Shown here piece after piece: positions 33,304 through 45,964 of a stretch of 64,000 nucleotides of DNA. The notes below the pieces were generated by a model, which saw only the letters and a program-made list of their open reading frames with translations, searched no databases and had not been told where the DNA came from. This stretch comes from Diplosphaera chodatii. Taxonomy: Eukaryota; Chlorophyta; Trebouxiophyceae; Prasiolales; Stichococcaceae. Made by a program: the position numbers and the translations under genes. The stretch covers positions 335,001 through 399,000 of the forward strand of contig JAALGY010000037.1 of the NCBI GenBank assembly GCA_032358165.1, written 5' to 3'. Positions within the stretch are counted from its first letter, which is position 1. Every line of letters begins with the position of its first letter.

Positions 33304-35716
33304 CTACAGCGTTGCCTGGGATGCAGCGGCGCCAGTGGGCGAAGCCTCAGTCCCGCTTGTGGTACCTGTGCACAATGCAAAGACTGTCGGCTGTCAATGT
33401 TGTTGTGCATGGAGGGCTCAACTGCTCGCTCGTCAGCATCGCGTGCAACCGTGATGGCAGTCGCAGGCTCTCGATGACAGACAGGAGCCGGCAGCAGGTG
33501 CAGGGCCATGCACAGTGCAGAGGAACACATGTGTGGTGCACACGACCAGGTACAGGGGTACGCACCGACATCATAGCCGCCAACCCTGTAGTAGCGGACG
33601 TGCTCGATGGGCAGGCCCACGTCGATGCGCTGCGGGCTGATGCCCAGGTCCGCAAAGGTGCCGTCCGCCGTCGACGTCTGCAGCACGTTGTCCATGCTCG
33701 CCTCCAGGATGTAGTCCTCTGTGAACATGGTGTGCGCTGGGATGGCGATGCCCTGCATCACACTGAGTCCGTTACTCAATCTGAACCAGCAGCAAGAGGC
33801 ACCACAAAGCAGCGTGGCAGCCAGCGGCGCATGCCATCGCCAGCACGCCATTGCAAGGGTCTTGCACAGTCATGCATTGCGCACCCTTCGCAGGAGGAAC
33901 TCCCGTGGCTTTGCTAACAACAGCGCCAGGCTGTCGGGCAAGTTGAAGGCTGAGTACTTTTCCCTCACTGTGTTGTACACCAGCTGCACCAGTTCCTGCC
34001 GCCTGCAGGTGGTCATGAAGCATACCTGCTGACGTGGCGTGTAGTTCGCACGGCGGCAAGCGCCTGTGCAAACAGCCGGGATATGTGCAGCACAGAACCT
34101 GCTGGGACCTGGACACCACTCGGAAATTGCGTGCGCACGTGTAGGTGCGCGGCCCAGCCAGGGCATAGGTCTTCCCGATGGTGGCCTTGTCCTTCAGGAT
34201 GGCTTCCAGTGCCTCCGTCACATCGCGCACATACACCGGCTGCGCAAAGCAACCATCAGGTCAGTGAGAGGAGGTGGCAGCCAGCACGTGCGGCAGCATG
34301 AACAGCAGAGGTGATGCTGAGGATGAGCTCGGCTTGCTGCAGGACAGTGCTGTACAACTGCACACCTGCACTTGGCCGTCGCCCCCCGTGAGCGGCAGGT
34401 ACGGCAGGTTCATGGCCAGCCGTGCCCAGGAGTTGAACATTCGGTCCTCGGTGCCGACCAGCACTGCTGGCTTCATGATGGTGGCGGTTGGGAACGCCTT
34501 CCGCACCGCCTCCTCCCCTGCTGCCTGCGTACGACATGTAACAGATGGTTGGCTATGGTGTGCACACGATGTTCTTGACACCCAGCCACTTGCCTTTGTT
34601 GCCAAGTTGCAAGTCTTACAGGACACATCACACAAAAACAGTTGGCACCTTTGTCCGCAGCCGCCGTGAGGGCGCGTCGGGAGACGCGCCCAGGCAGCTG
34701 ACATGGATGAGGCGCTCGCACACGCCACTGTCAGCAGCTGCCTCTGCAATGCGCTGCGCTATGTCCACATGCACCTGCGAAGACCAATGCAGCTGCACTC
34801 AGCTGCGATTCCATTTACCATGGTGCCTGTGTCTTCCGGCCTGTCTTCATCAAAAGAGTCGCATGCTCGTGGTGTATGTCAAACAGGGCAGCCACCTCCT
34901 CGAACTTGAAGCGCGGCGTCTCGCGCTCCTCTCCAATCAAGTTGATGACAACATTTGATTGCGAGACTGCCTTCCTGATGAAGGCGTCATCCCGTGCGCT
35001 GAAGTCTGGCAGATTCACAACCTGTGACCGCATCATCTCAATGGTCATGCAGAGTGACTGAATGTCCCACCGGCAGGCTCAACCAACGCCAAGCGAGAGC
35101 AGCATCTTGCCTGGCCCAGGTCGCCCATGACGCGCAGGTGCTGTATGTCCAGGTTGTCGCAGCGGTAGGGGCACACGACCATCGACCCGCGCTTCGCCAG
35201 CGCCGCTCCAAAGTACCGGCCAAGAAAGCCGGTCGCCCCGAAGATCGTGGCTGTAATGCCGCTGATCTGCAGCGTGAAGAATCTGCTTGTCAGAGAGCAC
35301 CGGTTGACCACCTTTGGCGCAGGCACAAGTTTGCGACGGCGTACAGCAGGCACAGCATTGCCACACCGAGGCCCGGCCGCCGGGTCCAGCACGCGCCCCA
35401 GCATTGGTCAGCGACGTGCCGATGTGCGCCACCTCAGTCTGCAGGTCGGTTGCATACTGCCTGCTGCTGCTGGTGTTGGGCGCGACAGCAGCACCTGCGG
35501 AATCACAACAGCAGGTGCACATCTGACGCCAATGACCTGCCGGATTAGAGCCGGCCCCGGCAGTGCAGGTGTACAAAAGAGTTTCTGCGGCTGGGCACAG
35601 AGAGTCTCAGCTGCTGACTAGCAGTGCCTCAGAACAGCAAATACCAGCGCCAGCGCACCGGCAAGTGCATGTCGCAGCTTGAGCAGTGTGCCATGGTTAG
35701 CTGATCGCCGCAGCAT
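33304..35716 (-). CDS. NDUFA9: mitochondrial complex I subunit NDUFA9 (39 kDa)
   Basis: Ten exons join in phase to 406 residues: 35716-35659, 35494-35367, 35266-35111, 35021-34896, 34774-34649, 34524-34366, 34239-34139, 34002-33885, 33752-33566 and 33365-33304. The start [18 protein letters not shown] is an Arg-rich amphipathic mitochondrial presequence, followed by [17 protein letters not shown] as in plant and algal orthologues. The SDR-like Rossmann turn [20 protein letters not shown] binds NADPH. Later motifs are [65 protein letters not shown] and [18 protein letters not shown]9 stabilises the hinge between the matrix and membrane arms of complex I. The 35022-35110 intron has a GC donor (CAG/GCAAGA). 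Confidence 0.97.
35022..35110 (-). other. GC-AG intron in NDUFA9
   Basis: The donor is CAG/GCAAGA, the classic strong context for GC donors. The spliced product [15 protein letters not shown] keeps phase and family alignment; no GT donor is available nearby. Confidence 0.85.
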
Positions 35717-36521
35717 AGCGCCCAGCTTGTGTGATACTGCTCTGAAACTGTGTTGCGAAGCTAGCCGACAAACATGCGCGGATCCCTACATCGGCAGGAG
35801 GTGCTAAGCAGGTCGATACCCTGTCACATCAGGCGATCTGACTATCAATCGCGGACCCCGTGATCGCTGGTGTGCCAGCACTCACCACTTGTGAAGTCCG
35901 CTACGTAACGGATCAGGGGCTATGCTTGTGCTGTTGTGCACTTTGCAGTGCGACAAGACGCACAAGACGCCCGGGACTGCAATGCCAGGGAATCTCAGCT
36001 TGGACGAACTTAGGCGTAGGGAGCGGCACGAAAAGTAGGAGTTGCAGCCCGCAAGCATCCTGGAGCCCACGACACTAGCACTCAATCGATCCGTAGCTGT
36101 GCGCATAGGCGGCAGCGGCGGCAAGATGCGTTGCCAGGCGGCGCGCCGCGTCCTCGCTGAGGTAGATGTCAACCTTCGCGGCAGTGCATCCGATGCTTTG
36201 GGACATCGTTGGATGCCGCACACCACCCTAACGCCTGCTTGCATGTTTCGAACACCTCCCTACGTGCAACACTGTCGTTAGATTTCGACCATTGTCTAAT
36301 TGCACAAGAAGGTTAGGGCAAAGTGTCTGCAGAAGTTTCAACATGATCAGTGCACCCAGTTGAGGGCTACACTTTGCCACTTCAGAACATGTTCATCACC
36401 CGGGGTCACGGTCCTTCCGCAACAATCGTGTGCAGTTGACCTGCTGACACGAGCCATCACCATCACCAAGCCCCCTTCCTCCCACATTTGCAGGTCCGAC
36501 GTGCTGCCGCGGCTGACAGCT
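35717..36521. promoter_or_regulatory. divergent promoter interval, NDUFA9 / aconitase
   Basis: About 800 bases between start codons of two mitochondrial energy-metabolism genes. Open frames at 35882-36244 (-) and 36300-36569 (+) show no recognisable domain. No named element identified. Confidence 0.45.
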
Positions 36522-39500
36522 ATGCTCACGTCCGTGCCGCATCGTCGATCTCAGGCGCAGAGAAGGTGAAAAGATGATGCTTGTTTCCGTCACACCTTGT
36601 GTGCGGCGGCAGCCGCAGTCATGTGACTAAATGGGCTGGTGCCATGTTGGCATGACTTACCGCAAGACGTGCAGTCAATCAGACGCGAAAGTGCTTCACC
36701 GTGATGTGCAGACGCCGCTCAGCCGCTTGGAGGAGGGTCAGCACCTGAACGACCGGTATGAAGCCATGGAGGACCGCCTAGCGGTGCGCATGATTGAGTT
36801 TGCCCAAGTCATCCTTTTCGTCAAGCTGGTTCAGATGGCTTTATTCCATTCTTCAGCTGATGCTCCGCATGTCCTGGTCGCGACGGTTCCCATGCCATGC
36901 TACCAGGTCCTAGCCGCAGCGTGGCGTCAGTCTAGTCACTGCGGCAAGGTTGCGGCCCATTATGTGCAGGTGGTCAGGAAGCGCCTCAACAGGCCGATGA
37001 ACTTTGCGGAGAAGGTGGTGTATGGGCACCTTGACGACCCGCACCACCAGGAGATCGTGCGGGGGAAGAGCTACCTGCAGCTGCGCCCAGGTGCTGCGAC
37101 CGTTGAGCGCCGAACCACTCACCATTCCCCTCGACCATCAACTTAATCAAGTGCTCACTCCGGGTGGGTGCTGTGTGCAGACCGCGTGGCGATGCAGGAT
37201 GCGACAGCACAGATGGCGGTGCTGCAGTTCATCTCCTCGGGGCTGCCGGAGACACGGGTGCCGTCCACCATCCACTGCGACCACCTGATTGAGGGCACCA
37301 CCACGCCGCAGGATGACCGGCGAGTTGACTTTACTCAGCACACAGTAGATAGTCGTGGAGTCGTCAACGTTGTGCACCTCCTGCTGTCTGATCTGGTTCT
37401 GGCAAGTATCCCACTTACTTGCACCTGCCGCCACCTGCACTTCCGCCACAGATGTAAGTGTCCTGCCGGCACGCAGGGAAGGCAAGTTTGGTGGCGTTGC
37501 TGACCTGGCGGCTGCCATCAAGACCAACAAGGAAGTGTACGATTTCCTGGCATCGGCCGGCTCCAAGTATGGCATCGGCTTCTGGAAGCCTGGCTCTGGC
37601 ATCATCCACCAGGTGTGCGGCAGCACCGTGAAAAGGCGTCAGATGCGCATGATAAATCTTGCAGCTTGTTTGCATAGACATCCATAGCCCACACGCTGCT
37701 GTCCTTGTCAGTGCATGACCAGAACCACGATTTGCAGAGCACAATGGCATATCAATGGTGTCTTCATGTGCACTGTGCCGCCGTCTGCAGATCGTGCTGG
37801 AGAACTATGCGTTCCCAGGCGGCATGATGATCGGCACGGATTCGCACACGGTGAATGCCGGTGGGCTCGGCATGTGCGCTGTGGGCGTGGGCGGCGCTGA
37901 TGCAGTGGATGTGATGGCCGGCTTGCCCTGGGAGCTGAAGGCCCCCAAGGTCGGTTTCTGTGTTGGCTACGCAGTCGTACAAATGTCGTTTGCCGACCTT
38001 TTGACGGCAGCAGTGCTCACGTCCATGTGTGTCACATCAGGTCATTGGCGTGCGACTGACGGGCAAGATGTCCAACTGGACGGCACCCAAGGATGTCATC
38101 TGCAAGCTGGCTGGCATCCTGACGGTCAAGGGTGGCACCGGCGCCATCATCGAGTACTTTGGTCCCGGCGTTGACAACATCTCCTGCACCGGTGAGCGCG
38201 GCAGACCTGGCGTGCAGCAAGTGGGCCATATTGTCATCTTCTGGGCGGTGCCCTGGCTTTCCGCAAGTGCTGATTTACACAAGAATGTATTCGCGCATCG
38301 GTAGAAACTGAATCGGATGCTGTTTGGTCATAGGCATGGGCACCATCTGCAACATGGGTGCAGAGATCGGCGCAACAACCAGCATGTTCCCATACAATGC
38401 ACGTATGCATGACTACCTGGCCGCGACAGGGCGCGCTGCAGCAGCCTCACTGGCTGACTCTTTCAGGTGAGACCCACTGCCTTGTCACCACAATGCAATT
38501 GCAGCTGCTGCACGGCAACCGATGCAGGACTTGAAAGCCATGGTTGAGTTGTCTGCCTGGCTGACTCAGCTGCCGGGCTTTCACAGCGTTTCTCCAGATG
38601 TGCACTGGTGTGGCACATGTACCTGCAGGGAGAACCTGCGGTCGGATGAGGGCGCGGAGTACGACCGCATCATCGACATCAACCTGTCAGAGCTGGAGCC
38701 GCACGTCAACGGCCCCTTCACCCCCGACCTGGCGCACCCTATCTCCGAGGTCGGTGGCTCCTTAAAAAGCAAACTGCCAATGATGTGCGTTAACGGTTGG
38801 TGTGCCCGAGTGCATTTGCACACCGCATACAAGGTGCATGCGCGTGCGCCTACTGCCACGTCAGTGGTCGATGCGCCACCGCATGCAGCATGTAAGGAAC
38901 GTTTGTGAAGGCTGACACATCACGTGGCGCATGCACAGCTGGCGGATGCCATCAAGGAGAACGGGTGGCCGAGCCAGCTGACGGCGAGCCTGATCGGCAG
39001 CTGCACCAACAGCTCGTACGAGGACATGACGCGCTCCGCCAGCATCGCCAAGCAGGCGCTGGAGGCCGGCATCAAGGCCAAGGTGCTGCGCTCGTCTCGC
39101 TGTTGACACTGCTTTCTTAAAGTGGCCGTCTTTGTATGCAACAGCGGCTCCCACAGCGGCGACAGAGCTCGGGAGGGTTGTGTGAAGACTGTGGGCGTTG
39201 CTTGGGCAAAGGCCACAGGGCGTGACGTGGGCGTGCTGAGTGCTGCCACAGGTGCCATTCACCATCACACCAGGCAGCGAGCAGATTCGGGCGACCATCG
39301 AGCGCGATGGCCTGATGGAGGTGTTCGAGAAGGTCGGCGGCACGGTGCTGGCCAATGCGTGCGGCCCCTGCATCGGCCAGTGGAAGCGCACGGAGATGAA
39401 GAAGGGTGCGGCTGCTGTGTGTCCTGGAGGACTTCCTGGTGCTCTGTGCTGCCTGCCCGCACTCGGTCATCACTGTTTGGCCCCCTGCCTCGTACCTGAA

Positions 39501-41750
39501 GCATAGACGCCTGCGCACTGGCACGGAAGACCCTTGGCTGTGTCGCAATGCAGGTGAGGCCAACTCGATCGTCACGTCCTACAACCGCAACTTCGCGGCG
39601 CGCAACGACGGCAACCCATCGACGCACTGCTTCGTGACCAGCCCCGAGCTCACAACAGCATTTGCCATTGCCGGCGACCTCAGCTTCAACCCTGAGAAGG
39701 TGCTCTGCATGAATGGTGCTTCAGATCCGTTTCCAACTCAATTCATTGCTGCCACAAACCTGGAAAATATATGTCCGATGTGGTTCCACATTTGATGCAG
39801 CAGCACGCTGACCATCCACTTGGCTGTGCAGGACACGCTGGTGGGTGCCGATGGCAAGGAGATCAAGCTGCAGATCCCGCAGGGCGAGGAGCTGCCCTCG
39901 AAGGGCTTTGACGCAGGTGCGGCGCGAAGCACCTGCCAGCACACTGGGAGTGCTGCTGCTGATTTCTGACGGCAAGTTGTCCTGCAATTGACTCGCCGCA
40001 TGGATGGCCCCCGTGAGCCATCCTGTGCAGCCTGCCTTCTTCAACGGGTCAAGTGGTGGCTGTCGCAGTAGCACCCTCAACCGCTCTAGCTGTCTTATGG
40101 TGCAGCATATGACCCACCATTTTCTGCGCAGGTGTGGACACATACCAGCCGCCGAACCCGGAGGGCAACTTCGACGTGGTGGTGGACCCCAACAGCAAGC
40201 GGCTGCAGCTGCTGGAGCCCTTCAAGCCGTGGGACGGCAGGGACCTGGAGGTGCCCCGGCAGCACCGTGCTGAGAACTGTGCCATCCGCTGCAATGTGGC
40301 ACATGGCCGTCTTACCGTCATCAGGATGGCCTGCCCATTCCCACGGAAGCAGCCTGCTTCCGTGCTGCTGCACGTTTCAGCTTGCTGTGCCGGATGCTGA
40401 CAGGGTGCGTCTGTCGCTGCAGGACGCCCTGGTGCTGATCAAGGCCAAGGGCAAGTGCACGACGGACCACATCTCCATGGCTGGCCCATGGCTCAAGTAC
40501 CGCGGCCACCTGGACAACATCAGCAACAACATGGCACGCTCCTCTGTGCTGCCTGCTGTGTGTCGCAAACCCTGTAGGCACTTTAGGGGTCTTGTGCCGC
40601 TTGCCCGTATCAGCGCCAGAGCCAAAGCTCGGCATGCCACCTGTGAACGTAGCTCATCCTGGCTGCAGCTCATTGGAGCGGTGAACGCGGAGAACGACAA
40701 GATCAACAGCGTGAAGAACCAGCTCACCGGCGAGTATGACGCCGTGCCCAACGTGGCTCGTGCATACAAGGTACACTCACCTCGGCGGCCCCATGTACCC
40801 CAGCGCCTGCATGATTATGGTCTTCTGGTCTGTGCAAGTGCCAGAGTATGCTGCTGCTCGACGCTTACTTCAGGTTGATCTCTGGCAGATTCCTGCCCTT
40901 TGAACTGCGAAGGCTGATTGCACAAGCGGCTTGCGAGGCACATCTCTCGTTGTTCACGTCGAAACTGCAGGCAGCAGGCAAGCCGTGGGTGGTGGTCGGT
41001 GATGACAACTACGGGGAGGGCTCCTCCCGGGAGCACGCTGCCCTGGAGCCGCGCCACCTGGGCGGCCGTGCCATCATCGTCAAGTCTTTCGCCCGCATCC
41101 ACGAGACCAACCTCAAGTGCGTGTTGCACCTTCTCGTGTAGCCGCACTGTTACCACGGCAAGGCTCATGGTGTTCACTTGCTTACCGCCACGCAGCTCCT
41201 GGCCGGCGTTCAGCATTGGAACCGGTTCCCGTGCAGGAAGCAGGGCATGCTGCCGCTGACCTTCGAGAACCCGTCAGACTACGACAAGGTCGGCCCGATG
41301 GACAAGGTTTCCCTGAAGGGCTTGACGGTGCGTGGTTCAGCCCACCTAGCACACCTGGCCTGCAAGCGCACAGGTGCAACAGGCTTCATTACTCTGCATT
41401 GTCACACGTGCTTGCCCACCAGATATGCCGTGCGATGTGGCATTCCTGACTGTGCAGGGACTGGCAGAGGGCAGCTCTGTGACGCTCGAGGGCAAGAAGG
41501 AGGACGGGTCCACATACTCGATTCCCCTGGCGCACACCTTCAACGACAACCAGATCAAGTGGTTCAAGGCCGGCAGCGCACTCAATGCGGTGCGCTGCTC
41601 CGCCCACGTTGCACGTTTGTTGGGCTTTGCTATGTGTGCTTGAGCTTCTCGTACTTCAACGGTGCAGTGTGTGTCCATCTGTGTGCTTCTGCTGAGCACA
41701 TTCTGATGTTGAAACTGTTTGGCGTCCAGATGCGGGAGCACGAGAAGTAA
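36522..41750 (+). CDS. ACO: mitochondrial aconitate hydratase
   Basis: Twenty exons, about 785 residues. Boundaries: 36522-36565, 36675-36783, 36970-37090, 37181-37323, 37487-37612, 37791-37949, 38041-38191, 38334-38466, 38629-38749, 38939-39082, 39252-39405, 39554-39699, 39832-39916, 40132-40250, 40423-40533, 40669-40770, 40971-41116, 41237-41327, 41458-41589 and 41730-41750. A short basic presequence ([15 protein letters not shown]) precedes the fold. Iron-sulfur ligands appear in [12 protein letters not shown] and [11 protein letters not shown]. Other signatures are [55 protein letters not shown] and [19 protein letters not shown]. It interconverts citrate and isocitrate. Two joins are uncertain: exon 4 end (a 10-residue excess after DHLIE) and exon 15 end (GC donor at 40534, or a GT donor adding four residues). 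Confidence 0.96.
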
Positions 41751-42359
41751 GTTGTAATGGAACCAGGGGGCTGGCTGCTTGCTGCGCTGCACTGGGCTCC
41801 AACAAGGGACCAGTCGCTGGAGGCATGGCATGCGCTGGCAGGAACTGCATGCTCGACTTTGGGGTCTTCTAGGCAGTCTGGCTTGTCTTGCTGTGTTTTC
41901 CCAGCGCACATGAGCTAGGTGCACGCTGGCGAACTTATAGGTCAGGGTCTCTTGAATAGGTACTGATGATGTTGTGCATGCCACACCTTTGGCATTGCTC
42001 TGTTCTGGTCAGCATTGAGATGCACAGCCACTGAGATGCTGTGCAGACCAATTGGAACGGGGCTCAGCTGCACATCGTGTGTTCATGCACCGTTTACAGC
42101 CGTCACATTGAACCAGTCAGCACCCAGCAGCGGATGTCACGCCTGCACCCAGGATTTGGCAGTCAATCAGAAGAACTCGGCAGCCCTTGGGCGTGGGATG
42201 CTGGTGGGGCTCATCAACTGCCTCTTCTGCCGCTTGCTGGCTGTCGATGCCCCATGCCCAGGGTCTGTTGCTGGCTGTGCCCTGAGCGCCGGACCCTGCA
42301 ACAGTACCCAGTAGCTGAGATGTGAGGTCACGCACAGACGCTGTGGATATAACGGCTAC
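41751..42359. other. convergent intergenic interval, possibly RRP1 3' exon/UTR
   Basis: Follows the aconitase stop and faces the RRP1 3' end. A last RRP1 exon could lie here, but none can be chosen with confidence. Confidence 0.4.
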
Positions 42360-44902
42360 CACCAAGCCACGATCCAAAGAAGAGTCGAGCAAGGTCTGCG
42401 CCCACCTTGGGCCTGGCTCCTGGCGGTGTCCTGACCTCTGGCGATGGCACTGGACCTGCAACGGATGCAGAGGTGCACATCTCAAACATGCAACACTATG
42501 GCGATGAGAAAAGAACCATGTATGCAGTCTGTAAACACCAGTGCACCTCCATAGTCGAAGTGCAGGTTTTGCTTCAGCCGAAAGTGTACGCTCTTGCGGT
42601 CAATAATTGCGGTGGCACTCCCGGCTGCAAGGCGGCTGGCAGTGCTCGGCCTCGAGCCTTTCACTGCAGCTGCGCCTGCGATTCGAGCATCACAGCGTGA
42701 GTCGCGTCGCAAGAGAAACGCATGCCAAGCGATTATGATCTAGTCATGCCGAGCTCAAGCATCGCGGATCAGCATTTGCACCCAGTTGCTCACCAGGCGT
42801 GGCATCGCTCTCAGGCGGCGCAGCACCATTTGCGTTCGTGGCGCTGCGAGTGCGGTGGACCTTTGAACCAGCCTCGGTGCCGACCGCTGCCGATGCTGCG
42901 CTGCCGTTCGTTGGCACTGATGCGGGCGCATGCTGGCCGCCCGTTTGCTGCTTCATCCGCTTTGCCTTCTTTGCCGAGATGGGTGTGGCTAGCACGGCAG
43001 CCGCTGCGTCCACCTTCAATGACGCAGCAACATGTGCAGATGGCACAGCCTGCGCCAGTTCGTCGGCCGCTGCAGCGACGTCTGCTGCCACGGACGCACG
43101 CGCCAGACGGCTGAGCGCCTTTTTGGCCGCCCGCTTGGCGGCAGGGGTGCCCGCAGCAATGCCTCCTGCTGCCGCCACGCGCACCGCAGCAGCATCTGCC
43201 GGCAGCGCGGCCGCGGACCGCTTCGGCTGTGCAGGGCGGGGCGTCGCGCCGTCCGCGGCAGCCGGCCTGCTGCCGGCCACCCTTTTGGCCGCCTTCTGCA
43301 GCTGCTTGCTGAGCGAGTACAGCGCCTCACGGTTTCTGGTGCGCACCTCGGCCTGCGCGCCTGCACAGCGAGCATGCATGCACAGGGGTTCACGACACCG
43401 ATCTTGTACACCACTTCCCAGTCTGCAGCAACAGCCACACGCGTGGCAGGAAAGTGCTCAGCACAGCTGCTCACCAAGCTCGAAGGCGGTGCGCGCCATG
43501 CCGGCCAGCAGGGGTGCGCTCGCAAAGCCGGGGCGGGCGTCCCCGCGGGACTCGCACGCCGACAGCAGCGGGCCGAAGGTGCTGCCTCTGCAGCGATGGC
43601 CAATCCATCGACACAGTCACCAGTGCTGTCGGCTGCCGGAGCAAGAGACGCAATGGACGGCCAACAGCATGTTAACAGCAAACGTTGCCATATATGGGAC
43701 AGCAGCCGGACCATGCAGTTAGGAGGAATCAGACAGTGGAGCCTTGCGGGACCTCCCACACTGCACTCACATGACGCGGCTGATGCCTGCGGGCTGTCGC
43801 AGCTCGGCCAGCAGCCGCATGAAGGGCGACACGAGCAGCGACACCGCACCCTCTGGAATGGCCTCGTCGCTGTCCGCTGCCAGCAGCTCTGGTGTGTAGC
43901 AGTCTGTGCAGCACGACACAAATGTCGAGCAATGCGGTGGGTGGACACTAGCCACTGCTCACATGCGGTACCGAATGCGGGACCAGCAGCAGCACACTCC
44001 TGCTGACGTGGCCCTGACCTGCCAGGTGGTAGACGAGGCCCAGCGCCGGCGGCCCGTCCTCCTTCAAAAGAGCCTCCTCAGCAAGCGTGTCCATGAAAGA
44101 CTCCATGCGCTGCTCATCCCTGTGAGTCATATGATCACATTGCATTGCATAACTTTAGTATAGGTTGACAGGACCATCAAGTTGTTGCACAGCCCGTCAG
44201 CTGGGTCTCCAACGCAGCGTCGGGTTGTAACACCAAGCGCACCAGTTGGCGTTCCGCAGGTGCACAAACGTCTGCTGCATGAACTTGCGCACAAGCATCA
44301 TGAATTTGTCGAGCCGCAGGCGGTCGATGCCGAACCACTCTCGCCGCATGGTGGCAAGAAACACCCGAAAGTACCCAAGTGCAACCTGCGCATCCAGATG
44401 CCACGGATCTGCATATGGCGCGTTGCCGCATGTCACAACTTTGTCTGGGTGCCTGCCGGCAGCACAAGCGACTTGCCTCCTCACTGAGCTGCGGCAGTAT
44501 CTCCGCCAGGCGCTGGGCAAGTGCTTCCTACGTATCCAACATGAGAGTCAGCCGCCGGCGCCGCCGGCATCGTACCACAGGTGCATGCACAGGCACCACC
44601 ACAAAGATGAGCCTGCGCACCTGCACATGCGCCTTATCAGCGTGCCAGAAGGCGTAGAACAGCCCCTTCCAGATCTTGCTGAGGTCAGCGTCCACGATGT
44701 TGGGCCGCCGCTTCAGCCACAGCGTCAGGACCTGCAGCCCCTTGTCCCGCGTGCTGTAGTCACTGGACGCCAGCGCCCTGGCAAACTTGGTGTTGCCTGC
44801 TTCTGTTGCAGTTTCGTTGACAGGCTCAATTGATGCCCCCTTGCGCTTCCTCTTTCGGCTCTTGCCATCAGCGTGCCCACCATCGGCACCCGCCTTCGCC
44901 AT
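42360..44902 (-). CDS. RRP1: ribosomal RNA processing protein 1 (RRP1/Nop52)
   Basis: The ATG at 44902 opens with MAKAGADGGHADGKSRKRK, a basic nuclear signal, then the Nop52 domain: NTKFARALASSDYSTRDKGL, LTLWLKRRPNIVDADLSKIW and KGLFYAFWHADKAHVQ. Next come AQRLAEILPQLSEE (44510), LGYFRVFLATMRREWFGIDR and KFMMLVRKFMQQTFVHLRN (44390-44250), then RMESFMDTLAEEALLKEDG, GLVYHLA (44120-44020) and VSLLVSPFMRLLAEL (43840). A long Ala/Lys-rich C-terminal exon (about 43365-42760) follows, and a short exon near 42640-42560 reads DRKSVHFRLKQNLHFDYGG. RRP1 acts in the nucleolus in 27S pre-rRNA processing to 5.8S/25S rRNA. The exact 3' end is not settled. Confidence 0.9.
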
Positions 44903-45286
44903 GCACGCAATGCTGCTGGCCTTATCACTGAGATGCATGAAACGATTTACAACATACGCTTTCGAGCGTCAAGCGTAGTGTGGCCTGCAGTCCTTGCTGG
45001 CGGTATGAAGGGCGACATTGTGCAGTACAGCATGTTGTACACTTGTTGTTTCAGCACAGGAGACCACTGCAAGCAGCACTGAGCACTGCCTATGATGGTT
45101 GAATTTAATGAAGAGTAGCTGTATACAGCCACACGAAGTGAAGAGGACTGCAGCAACCATGCCACATATAGCTGTCGCCACCAGGCTGCTGTGGCGGCAT
45201 GCTGATGTAGTAGTATAAGACTCGTTTGGCAAACGATCTAACAAGCAGTGATGCAGGCCCCGGCAGAAATGAATGACTCGATCTCA
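44903..45286. promoter_or_regulatory. spacer between tandem minus-strand genes
   Basis: Between the uS17m stop and the RRP1 start; should contain the RRP1 promoter and the uS17m 3' UTR. Moderately A/T-rich, no named element. Confidence 0.4.
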
Positions 45287-45964
45287 TCATGACACTGCTG
45301 ATGCTGCAAAACCCCGAGCTGTGACTGCATGTGGCGGGTTGGCCCCCTCCACAGAGGTCAGCGCTGCCTTCGCATCGTAGATGTTTTCTCGATGGATGAC
45401 CTCCTTCAACATGAAGGCTTTCCGCTTGCTCAGCGGCCTGCAGCAGGCAACATGACACATGCGGTGACAAGGTGGTCACAGTAGAGTGTGGACGCTTTGA
45501 GGGACCATGCAGCCGTCCAGGGCCCCACCTGGTGCTGGTGATCTTCACACGGTCGCCTACGTTGCATTCGTTGCCCTCATCATGGGCCTGCGCAATATCA
45601 TGGACCGCACCGACTCTCAGAGCTGACTGGCGGTGCGTCCCAGGAGACCTGGCAACCAGCTGCGCTTCGGCGCCAGCACATCAACCTGCTGGCATACCAA
45701 GATGAACCCCTGCGGCTACGTACCATGATCTTTGACGTTCTTTTGACCTTCACTTTGTATTTGCTGCTGAGGTGAAACCGGTCCACCGCCACCAAAATGG
45801 AGTTCTTCATGCGGTTAGACACCACCTACAGGTGCGCAGGTGCGATCAGTGAGACGTGCAACCTCCAAGCAAATCTCTGCGAAGTGGGCCCTCTGTGCCG
45901 GGCAGCACAACAATCCGCATGCCACTGTACGTGCGCTCACCCGCCCTACAAACTCCTGCACCAT
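45287..45964 (-). CDS. RPS17: mitochondrial ribosomal protein uS17m
   Basis: Four exons (45964-45941, 45825-45724, 45587-45529, 45437-45287) join in phase to 111 residues. The sequence starts MVQEFVGR, then VVSNRMKNSILVAVDRFHL, KVKRTSKIM, AHDEGNECNVGDRVKI and RPLSKRKAFMLKEVI. This is the S17 OB-fold with its conserved HDExNxCxxGD and RPLSKxK segments. The absence of a long transit peptide and the start pattern match plant mitochondrial S17 rather than the plastid form. It binds 16S-like rRNA in the small mitoribosomal subunit. A plastid role cannot be fully excluded without a phylogeny. Confidence 0.93.

Noticed and set aside
35882..36244. Minus-strand open frame in the NDUFA9/aconitase spacer
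   Set aside because: Arg/Ser/Ala-rich composition could mimic a targeting peptide, but it joins neither neighbour and no domain is visible.
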